Source: Marthasterias glacialis (taxonomy: Eukaryota > Echinodermata > Asteroidea > Forcipulatida > Asteriidae). From it: a stretch of 64,000 nt of DNA. The DNA lies in NCBI GenBank assembly GCA_911728455.2, contig OU452233.1:13955214-14019213 (forward strand), read 5' to 3'. Position numbers and translations under genes: made by a program. This document shows, piece by piece, positions 28,101 to 40,100 of this stretch (positions are counted from its first letter, which is position 1; each line of letters starts with the position of its first letter). Below the pieces are notes generated by a model, which searched no databases, had not been told where the DNA came from, and was given only the letters and a program-made list of their open reading frames with translations.

Positions 28101-31100
28101 AGGGGGGGGGGGACAGGGAAAGATTTATTGACTTTGTTATAGGATGTAGAGATATGCTTTTGATAAACAATCACTCAACTGGAGACTTTAGATGTCTTGT
28201 CTTGGGGGATGGGAGGAACTAGGCATAGGAGACAACAGTTTGTGATCTATGGGCTTGCTGTCAACTTGCGCTTTTTTTGTTCTGTTTTAGAGTGTTATGT
28301 GAGACAGTCAAAGACTTTGTAGAGAAAGTCGGCCGTGCCTACGAGCAAAGCTGCCATTCAGGAGATGCACAGGTCATGAAAGAAAAGGTACGTTTGGGGG
28401 AAATTATTTAACGTTTTATGATTTTGTTTTGCTTTCTGAATGCTTTTGGATACTTTATTTAACTGCCTTTCCAGCTATTTGTTTATCAAGAAAGGATTCA
28501 AAAACATTTTTCTTGAAAGTGACAGCATTTTAGATGGTAGTTGTAATAGTAAATGAGTCATGCTAACAAGAATTCCTGATAATTTCCAATTCCATTCTTT
28601 AAAGTCGAGCAGGAATTATAATTCAATTTTGGGGTGAACAAAGAAAAATTGACTGGAGTGGGATGTGAACCTGCAACCACCGGCTATACGTACCAATGCT
28701 CTACCAACTCAGCTATCCAGCCCTAATGCTTCTTTGTTCACCCCAAAATTGATTTTTAAAAAACGTACCCAGTCAGTTTCCCTTGTGGTTTATTGCTAGA
28801 AATTATTATTTTTACACATCTTTATTTGAACTTGTTTCCACTACTTTCGGTGCTCACTAGATTTGAGTTTACGATCACTGTCATTAAAAAATGACAAGGT
28901 CTCATGTTTCCAGTGAGAATTTGTGATTGATTATTGAGATCATCATATTGCATCATTGTTGTCTTTTTATCACAGTGTGCTGTTCTCAACGAGAAACTGA
29001 AGCTCCTCCTACAGACCCTTGAGGATGAAGCTCGTGCCACGCCCATCCCGCCCGGGACAGTCCCTCCTACCGCGGTAACCGACATCCATGATGACATCAC
29101 CAAGGATCCCCTGCATGACGGCGACACCCTTGAGCAGATGACGGGACCGTCCACTTCCACCAAGGTCTTCAAACCACGAGATGCCTTGATGTCACGAGCC
29201 AACAGTCTCAAGAAAGCTGTGAGGCAGATTATTGAGCAGACGGAAAAAGGTAAGATCCACACTATTCGATAATTTAACCAGTGGGCGCCCAATGCTGTGT
29301 ATCATAGCAAATATTTTCTGGGCAACAATAAAAGGTCGCCCAGACAGTCCACTGCACTCACACGCCGTCTAACGCTTCGTTTCACCCGAACAAAGAGAAA
29401 ACATGACCCTGATTCCAGACCTTTGTTCCTTTGTTTCAAGAAGAGGATTACGAGACATAGCAAGGCTTCCACCATTAATTTATTGTATTTTGGCTCAATG
29501 GAGTTAAGTCAGAGTGAACCGGGAATCCACCCATGGTTCTGGGTTTAGTTTTGTAATTCATGGTGCATGAGTTTGACATTTTCTTGGTTGAGAAAACAAA
29601 ACTAACGGTGTAATAAAGAAAATCTTTGTTCTGTTGGCTTTGTCAAGTCAGGTTTTTTTGTGCCAGCGTTACTCTCAAAGAAAATTTTTTCCCGCAATTC
29701 CGACAAAATAATCTTGCCGGGGGGGGGGGGGGGCGAGAAAAAATGGAAGAATCCCTGCAGGAAGTGGTTAAGTTTGTAAATTTACACTATATAAAAAAGC
29801 TAGTGCGCAAATGACAAATTTCACTGGTCTGTTGTTTTTCAGCCGTTGATGAACAAAATGCCCAGACACAACACCACGAGGCAAAAGCAAAGGCCTTAGC
29901 CGACAAAGCCACCGCTTCGGCTTCTAAATCCACAAGTGACCTTTCCACTAGCCCTACCGACCAACCACAACCGAAACCCCAAATCACCATTGTGACCCAG
30001 CCCTGCGAGTCGGACAAGGAGGAGGATGGAGGAGTGGAGGACGGGGAGTCGAGTCTGGAGGTGCCGGCGTCCGAGTCGGGTAAGGAGGCTCCAAGGAGTC
30101 CTAAGATGTCTTTCTCTGTGTTCACGTCCTCTACCAAGGCCAAGATTGAACGCAAGAAGGCAGGTAGGTCACTACCGACTTCTGCTCAACAAAGGTGTCT
30201 TTGTTTCATCTTGTCCATCTTGTCCTTGTGTCTGTGCGTCTCTCTCACAGTCTGTGTATCAGTTTGTTCTCTTTGTGTGTTACGACCCTCTGTCCAACCC
30301 TTCTAGGGCTCCGAAAAGCCCTGACATTCTCTGTCAATCCTTGCCCCACTTCCTCCTCCTTATATATGTATCAACTCATCTTAATTGTGTCCTCGTCTTG
30401 TCTCAAGTCCTACTGTGTTTTATACAGACTTCATGATCTCATGGTCTGGTCTTGTATGTAACTCTCTGTTTTGCGGCTTTCCTATGGCTCCCTCGTTGCT
30501 TACTCTGAAGGTGTAAGCCGGGATCTGGAAATATGGTGGACAAATTGGCTGAATTTTTTTAAAAACAGGGTATCAAAATAGTCCCAAAGACACCCATCCA
30601 CCCCTCTGGCTGACACTGCTCTACTGCTGTCCTTCGTGCAGCATTGTCTGGTCTAGCCACCCTTCTAGTACCGGACCCAATTTCATAGAGCTTCTTAAAA
30701 CACAAAAAGTAGTTTAGTACAAAACAATTTTGCTTAATAGCAGAAGAAGGTTACCAGCTAAAGTACCATCTGTGACTGGTTTCCTGCTTAATTTTGCTAT
30801 GCAGAAAGTTGTTCAGCAAAATGTTGTGCTTTAGCAGCTCTGTGAAATTGGACCCTTGTACTAATAGTCGTTAGTTGCATTTTTAAGTGGTACATCGGTA
30901 CCCATGCTTCATTACCATTGAATTAGTAACAATTCACAGTGAAAGTTTATCAAAACATTTCCAGCCAGTTTGGGTAAATTACTTTTAAATGACAGTCGAA
31001 GGAAAGCTTTCTTTCATGCATGAAAGCTCTTTAAAAAAAAAAGGAACTTATTATAGAGGTATGTTATGCATCCAAAAGGAGACGTTGATATGCAAGATGG

Positions 31101-34100
31101 CCGCAAACTGACGTGTTTCAATTTCACTTGAGTAGCCTGTTTTTCTGCAGGACTCAGCATTGAGTATGTAGTGCTTATCACACACAAGGATAAGGGCAAA
31201 ACCAAAATATATCCTGATGGGTAAGATTATGCAACTCTCAGCTTGCACATATTTTTCGCAAAAACAATGGACTCACTCGGTCTGCTGCCACCTAGCATCT
31301 CCTAAAGTCTTCTACTGTCTCCACATGTGTGCGTTTGCGCATAGTTGCAGATATGGTAGATGGCTTAGAATTACAAATCTTTGCATTAATTTGCCAAAAT
31401 AAAATGTCACACTCTCCAATTCTTCCTTGCAAATTCCACTTGCATTATCTAGTAGACCTTTATCATGTAACGGCCATCTTTGTTGGGCTCCCTGTATGCC
31501 AGCACCAATCAGAGCACTTACCATCACTACACAAAGGGAGCCAGACTATTTAACAATCAGCAATCATTTCAGGTCCTATGTTCATCCAATCCATAATGTG
31601 GTCTCGTAGTTTTATAGAGTTTATAGTCTGTTCTCCAAGGTATTGTTTTACATTATTACATTTAAAGTTTTAAATGCTTGAGGTGATGGCAGAAAAAGAT
31701 GTTACATAGAAAGTACATTAAATGCCTTGTTGCATTTTCAGTTTCGGGATATAACGAGCAAAACAACAACAACAACAACAACAACAAATTATCAAAAACC
31801 AGGCCTCACCGTGTTTGAACAAGTTGTTGAAAACCAATTCAACACACTTTTATTCCCATTCATAAATACCTTTCTGTTAAAAACAAATATCAGTTACTGG
31901 AGAGCTCCATTAACTGATCTTGCGCCTTCGGCGCTCTATAATCGTTGGTGTACACACAACCATTAATAACTACCAGACTAATCCAACATGCATGAGTGTA
32001 TGTGTACACACACAGCATTATGGCATGTAAAAATTAAGTGGGTCAAAGGTACCTCTGGCAGGCAACCAGTAGTTGTAAATGCCGGTATCTGTCATTATTC
32101 ACGCACCTCCAATTATGACATCAGGGGTGGATTTCACCAAAGTAGTCCTAACTTAGGACTAGTCCTATCAGTTATGACTAGTTACTCATCCTAACTTGAG
32201 ATAAGACTAGTCCTAGGGCTTTGTAAAATCCACACCAGGTGTTCAGGCTTACACGATTTGTGTAGTTTCAAATGGTTGGTCAACTCACTGGAACAAGTTT
32301 ACCCAGAGTAGGAGGGCTTAATAACATGATAAAGGTCTACCCTGGCATTATCCTCAACCGCCCGCTTCCCCAAACCTCATCTAAACACCATTCCTTTTTC
32401 TCATACCTCATCCTATGGGCAATCCTTGCAACCCTCCTCCTGTGTAGAAAGAGAACAGCTGAAGTCTCCTCAGACACGTAGGGTCAGCCGTGGCAGTACG
32501 CTATCGCCGGGACCGGTTGGTCTCTCTCATCGATTTGGTAGCATGGAGAATATATCATTCCTTCCAGGCAAGTTGTGGGAATCAAAAATCTAATTTTCCA
32601 ATCTTGGGTTGTGTCTGGATTGAAGGTCTTTGACTATGGCCTTTGGCTGAAGCAGCCATAACTAGCCACAGCCAAAACCCATTTGCCATAGCCGTAACTA
32701 TGAGTCCATATGTCACACACGTGCCTCTACTGCACGCGCAATGTGCCACTACTTCTGGCTCCAAGGCATTTCTTCAGACAGAATTCTGACAAAAGAGTCT
32801 TTGCAAGCAAGTGTGAAAAACAGGGTTCAACACTTTATGTTTTAAATCAATTTTGGGGTGAACAAAGAAAAATTGACTGGAGACAAATGTTTCTCCAGTC
32901 TGCCTCACTGATGGGCTGCTATTGATCAACGGTGCCAGTTTGTTTGAAGTAGGCATGGCTTACAAACAGGATAGTTGAGCATTGTTCCAGACTCTGTACT
33001 AGCCTCCCTGCAGAAGTTTACAGGAGAACACTCGTCTCAAACTGGCTATTTTGTCACTTTTCCTACTTCCTTTTTTTACTGCACAAACCCAAAGCATCTC
33101 AGAAGTTGCTGTAAAAATGGAAATCTTGTCAACTTGTATACAACAGAAAAAGATTCGCAATTTGGTTTAAAAAAGTCATTTGTTGCATGAATTTTTTTCT
33201 CAGACAGTTCTGTGTGGCCATCTTACTTGTTGCATCTTCATTTATTCTTCTCGGCTTAATTTCTCTTGTGAGATGTTTTTTTACGGTGGCACCACAAGTC
33301 TTCTAAGATTTGTTTCGCTCAGAATTCCAGAAATTTTCCAAGCTTTTATTGGATGTGAAATTCAAATGAGGTTTTTGTTTTTTTAGTGTGGTAGCTCTAT
33401 TGTTAGCCCAAGGGAATCCTTGATTGAAGGTCTGGGAGCCATACATTTGAGACTGGTATTCTTTCCTATCTATTAGAATATCCAAGGCATTGCATTGATT
33501 GTTAAGTAGAAGATGAGTGGCCATTCTTAATCATCAATTTTTGGGAATTTCAGGGTTTTTTTTCCCCCAAATATTTTGGTGGATGGGTCATAGAAAATAA
33601 TTGAAAACCAAAAGTTGCTTTTAATTTAAAATTGAATTGAAGGGGGAAAAACAATAGAATTTTGGAAAATGAAGGTGGGTTGGTCAGAAGGAAGTTGAGA
33701 GATAAAATCAGAATTTAAAAACAAATATTGATAATTCTGAATGGCCATTAGCTTAAGTAGAAATGAATTGTCAAGGTGCAAATGATCTTTCTGAAGATGA
33801 GCGTAGTAAATTTCACTATTAATAAGTTTTACCTGTATACATTCACTGTGCTTGGTACATGTATATGCAAACATTGCAGCATTTTACAATAAAGAGCGAT
33901 TCATGTTTTGTATCATTTTTTTTTCTTCTAAAATTAGGTTCATCAAAAATAGACTTAATGACTTTTTCCATTTTGCTTCTGAAACTAATTCTAATTTTCT
34001 TGATCCACCTGTCGTCACAACATGTGTATTTTTGAATAACATCTGTCGGTGTTTCCCCATCATTTTATTAAAATAGCTGTTTTGAAACACTTTATCTTTT

Positions 34101-37100
34101 AACCAGTTCTCTTGGAATGGCACATATTTTTTAAGAAACACGATAGAATGACTTGATGTTTTCTGATATTAGGTTTAGATACGCTTTTGGGACCACGTTT
34201 AGGAAGAGGAAACGCTTTACTCAGTAAAAGTAAGTAACCCTAGAGGAATCTTAGTAGATGTTATATTTGCATCGGGGATAAAGAATATTATTTGTGTTTT
34301 ACCCTACACTGATGTGCGTTAAGCACTGTGTACTCAGTACTTTCCCGAGTACTGTGAAAAACAAATCCACAGGCATATTGCTCGGGTTGGATTCGAACCC
34401 ATGACTCTTGCCATTCTAGAGCAGATGTCTTACCACTGAACCACCGAGTTTGCAGAGGGTACCGCAATGATTTTAATAGATGTTAAATTTGCATCGAGGC
34501 TAAAGGATATTATTTGTGTTTTACTCAAATACTGGTGTGTGCTTTCCCGAGTTCAGTGAAAAAAAGAAGGGAAAAAAAGGAGGAATTGTCGCTTTCACTA
34601 TTACGTCACACATGGCTACGGTCTGCTCATGGTCTTGTCATTTTGGGAGTCAAAATGCATGTAAAGATGCATGTCACACCTCGCAGGCATCGCACTGGGA
34701 ATTGGACTCTAAAAATGGCACAACCAAGATTTGTATCATGGGAGATGATTTGGGCGCTGTTACAATCTTGTGTGCAAAAAACCTAAAACCATTTACTGTT
34801 TAAACTGGAGGTTGTTACCTGTGATCTGATTTGTAGGTATCAGTGGTCTTTCAGGAGGCTTCATGGGTGCTGGGCTCATCAGTAAGGTACTGTTAGCCAA
34901 CGCTGATGCTCTGTGTGCCGCTGCCTCACCTCTCATGGACCAAGACATTGAATCAGTGTGAGTTGAAGACGCTCTTTTTTAAAAATATTAATCCTTTAGT
35001 CTTTAAACCATTCGCAAACCTGCCTGTTACTCCTTAAACTGTGATCTCAAAATAAGTATGATATCATGTGGTGAATGCAACTACACCGTGTACTTTCAAC
35101 AACCCTCCTACTGTCTGACCATTCAGTATCATCCACTGTGGTATTAAATGATAGATATAAACTATGCCAGCCTGCAATATGATAATCATGTGTTAAATGC
35201 ATACAGTAGACACAGTCAACCCTCCTACTGTCTGTCCATTCAATATCATTCACTCGGATTTTGAATTATGTAAACTGTGCCAGCCTCCAGTTATTATGAT
35301 TTCATGTAGTGAATCTATCTACACAAAGTCTACCCTCCTACTGTCTGACCATTCGATCCACTGTGATTTTGAATGGTTGATAAATTGTGCCAGCCTGCAA
35401 TATGATGTAATGTTGTGAATGCATCTACACCGTATACTTTTAATAACCCTCCTACTGTCTGACCATTCAATATCATTCACTGTGGTTAGGATTAGGGTTG
35501 AATGATAAAAACAGTGCCGGCCTGCGATATGATATCATGTGATGAGTGCGTCTACACGGTACGCAGCCAACCCTCCTACTGTCTGACCATTTAATATCAT
35601 TCATCAGGTTTTGAATGATAGATAAACTATTCCAGCTTACAATATGTTATTATTTGATGATTGCATAAACACAGGACACAGTCAACCCTCCTACTGTCTC
35701 ACCATTTATAATCATGGACAGTGGTTTTGAATGATAGATAAACTAAACTCACTTGCAGTGTTGTATCATGTGTAGCAGACCTGCCAACTGTCCCGATTTT
35801 CCCGGGATAGTCCCGATTTCTGAGTTTTTAAAGATCCTAAAATCGGGACGTCCCGACTTTCCCGATTTTATTGAAAAAATAAAAAAGAAATTGCTGGTGA
35901 ACGACTGAGAACAAGTCTAGTTGTAGCCGAGCGAACGTGCACTCCATCCAAAAGTGTCCGTTTGTGCGTGCTAGGAACAATCCCTCCACACAGTTGCTCC
36001 ACCATACACAACCTGCGCAGGTGAATGGTTTCAAAATGGTTGATCAATTCGCTGGACAATGTTACTAAGAGGAGGTTAAATTTTTTTATTTTATTATTTT
36101 ATTTTTTTCCTATTCAGGGAGGGGTACACAGAGACTTGTGTCATGAATAACTATTTTGGTATTGGATTGGATGCTAAGATATCACTGGATTTCCACAATA
36201 AGAGAGAGGAGCATCCTGAAAAATGCAGGTGAGTAACATCTCTTGAGCCCTCTTTTTTCCTTTGTCATGTGGCAATCAGGGCCCAGTTTGATAGGGTTGC
36301 TTGAGCAGGCTCGTGGAAACGCTCAGACCAGCAATATGTCACTCCCCGGCAGTGAAGATAGTACGAGAAGTACCCTCAATCCACTAAGCAAAAGTAGAAG
36401 TCCGTCAATTTTGTCTTATCTACACTGCAGATATACAACAGGAAAAGTTCTTTCAGATTTTGTTTTATCTACTCCGCGGCAGTAGGTAAATAGCCTGATA
36501 GTCCTTACAAGAACAATCCACAAAGCAAAGTCGATACTATCACATGATGTTACCGCAAACCAAATATACATTGATACCTCATCATGCAATGCCTCAAAAA
36601 ACAAGTGACAGAAACATTGGTTGACAAATTTCTGCTGAGGAAACCCTTCAAACAAAAGACGCCTCAAACAAAGTGAACCCACTCCTGTCCAATGGTTCGA
36701 GTTTCCTTGTGCCCTGACTTTCATACTTTGTGCCCCACCAACAGTCGTACCAAGAACATGATGTGGTATGGCGTCTTGGGAGGTAAGGAGCTTCTGCAGA
36801 GGACCTACCGCAACCTTGAGCAGAAGGTGCAGCTGGAGTGTGATGGTCAACGGATACCTCTACCCAGCCTTCAAGGCATTGTCGTCTTAAACATTCCAAG
36901 CTACATGGGCGGGGCTAACTTCTGGGGCACGACCAAGGAGGACGAGGTTGGTACTCAGATTTGATGAGGAAAGATGTGACCATCCGATAAGAAAGTTATG
37001 GACAGAGGCCAATTTTATAGAGGTGCTTGACAGTAAGCAAAATTGTCTGCTTACTTCAGGAGAAAAGTTTGCTTATAGGCGAGCGTATTTTACAGGTTAG

Positions 37101-40100
37101 CAAGAAAACAAGGCGGCCAGCTTGCCTGTTCACCATGGATTTGCTTTGTTACGTCAGTCATTTGTTTACAGTAAGCGATGGAAGATTAGCATGCCTATTC
37201 CCATGCTTATGGTTAGCAGCTCTATGAAATGGAAATCACACAGTAAGCGCAGAATTGGCCGTTAAAAAGCAGCTCTATGAACATTTTCAAAGAAAACCAA
37301 GGCCAGGAAGAAGAATTCTGTGGTGCTTTGTCATGTGGTTGGCTGCATTGATTGTAGCCTGAAATGTATAATTTATTCTACTTCTTTTTAAATGTTTTTT
37401 TCTTTTATTAATTGTACCGTTGATAAGTCTAAGAAATATTTAAGAGCTAACGCTTGTGGTACACAATGTAATAACATCTCTTAAATTGGTTAAGATGATT
37501 CTGAAAAGAACCCGCTGGTGTAACAAGTTGAAGTTTCGATCAGTATGCTCTGATTGTCTTCAGGAGAAAAGCTGGTCTGTAGTGCTGCATGCTGCTTGAA
37601 GTACTCTGTAGGAGTATTCATGAAATAACAAGAGTATCTTTATAATTTGTCGTTATTTGTCTGTCATGTAGACGTTCACAGCGCCCTCATTTGACGATCG
37701 CATCCTGGAGGTTGTTGCAGTGTTTGGTGGGATGCAGATGGCTGTATCTCGGATGATTACATTACAACATCATCGGATAGCTCAGGTGAGAATCACAATC
37801 TAGAGGCACAAGGAGTTTATTGGAGTTCATGGCCTAGTCTTAAAAAATCTTAAATTACACCCGTTTTAGACTGGCGCTCCAGAGTCGTGCCGAACCAAAT
37901 TGTTGCATTAAATACATGAAAAGTTCCACGTCTGAAACAGTTAAGAGCAAATAGACGCGCTAGAAGTTGAAAGATCGACTGTTGCAGTCGGTCGGAATGA
38001 CTCTGGAGCGTCTTGGGTTCAGACATCAATCTTGTTCTGAGCCAAACCTAATGCAAATTTATGTTAATTACCTGTTAATTGCCTGTCTGAAATCGAAATC
38101 TAGAGTCGCTCCTAATCTGTTTGGTTCGGGGCGGCTCTGGAGCACCAGTCTAAAACGGGTGTAAGACTTTTCAGCAGCAGTAAACAACAAGATTCTGTTT
38201 TATAGAACTGCTTATCAGAAACAAGTACTGGGCATGAAATTAGCTTGATATCAGTCATATTTTGGCTGACCTGCTTTTACTGTAGTCGGGCTTAGATTTA
38301 AGAATTGTTAAACAGTCTATGTTTTGAAGAGTTTACCAATTATCTTTGAGTAAAACCCCTTATTTTTTATTTGAAAACCATCCAGTTTTAAAGAATCCAA
38401 CTTTTAGCAAGAATGAAATTACCCACATGGTGTACCACAATCCAAAACCAATATCAGCTATTAAATATCGTTCTTACATATCAGTTTGCAGTTGAAATGT
38501 GGGAAACTCACTACTGCTGATCTTTGACAACTCTTTCTGCTGTATTATGTTTAGGAGTAAATAAAAACAGTAAATTGTTTATCTTGTAGTGTCACGTAGT
38601 GAAGATCACAATTCTTGGAGAGGAAGGAGTTCCTGTTCAGGTGGATGGAGAGGCATGGGTTCAACCTCCAGGCTTTGTTAAAATCATCCACAAGAACAGA
38701 GCACAGATGCTGGTCAGAGATAAGGTATGAGAACAAAATCTCTTCCTCTCGTTCAATTTCTTTCTTTTTTTTCTTCTTTTTCAAAAGAAAAATGCTGACA
38801 CATTGCCAATGAACCACTTGATGTGAGGGCTACAAGAAAAATAAAGAAAGGTTGAAGGAAGAGAAGACTATGTTAGCATTTCACTTGAATAAGAATAATG
38901 TGTGGGATGGTTGAAAGGGAAATAAGGGTAGTGTGTTCCCAAGTACAGCAGAACGAGGGAAAAAGCCAGCAGAATATCTCTCAGTCCTGGCCTTTGGAAC
39001 GGGTACAGTGAAGGGGTGAGATAATGCGGCAAAACTTGTTCTTCAAGTGAAGGTGCGTACAGAGGTGACAACGAGTGAACGACCCTCTACTTACGATTTC
39101 CACGACTTCAAAAAATCCCACCAATCATGAAAATTTTGTGTTTATAAAAAAAAATTCTGCTGAATTAAAAGTTACTTTGAAAAACTACAACTATCATGCG
39201 TTAGTTAGATAAAACACCTACAAGTCATGTACATCATGATATCGACAGATAAAGTCTGGCTTCTTGGTAGTTAACATGTACAAAGGCATTACACAGTCTA
39301 GACACAGACACACTGTTCCTTGTACAGCATACATTCTACGATACATGTGTAGAGACTGGCTCCGGAGTTTTTCTAGTAATGCTTCATCACATGTTGGGGA
39401 AGCTATCACTGTTAAACATTTCATGTTCTGAGGTTTGTGAAAATAACATGTCCACCTACAGTTGGCTGAAAGACATTTGTTATATCATGTTGAAAAGAGT
39501 GTTGTCTAATTCTTGATGTAAATTCTCACTGAGGCAACAATTTTTTTTCTGGTCCAGGCTTTTGAAAACACCTTGAAGTCATGGACGGATCGTAAGAAGA
39601 TCTGGAAACAGCTCCAACCACTGACTGATGAAGAGGTCGTCCTGGTCAGACATTTCTGTGAGACGGTCAACAGTCTGGTTACGTGGTATGTAACTTGGAT
39701 ATTACATAGCCTGGGAAACTCACTTTGTAGTACAGCTTTCATTTAATCACAGAGTATGCATCATTGAGTCTGATTGTCAGGCTAGGGGAAAGAAATTGGT
39801 CAGATTTCAGAAGCATATGAGTTTGCCAAGCAGAGAAATGTCTTGCTTAGCAGAATCAGGTTACCAGCTGAAATGCCCTGTTAGTTTTCATTGCTTGTCA
39901 GTGGATCCCTGTCAGTTTTTGCTTATTTAGTACATAACAACAGGCAAAAAAAAATCCTGACTTGACATGAATAGTTTTTTATTTTTCTCTAAAACATTAC
40001 CACAAAATTTAATGACAGTTGTAATAATACTGGGCTCGATTGCATAAAGAGCTAAGATCCATGTATCTAACTGTGTATCAATCTTAACTGCTAAGCAAAG

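Noticed and set aside
29992-30461. Frames of 88-136 residues that extend past the exon at 29843-30163
   Set aside because: They are alternative-phase shadows of the coding exon plus the following intron.
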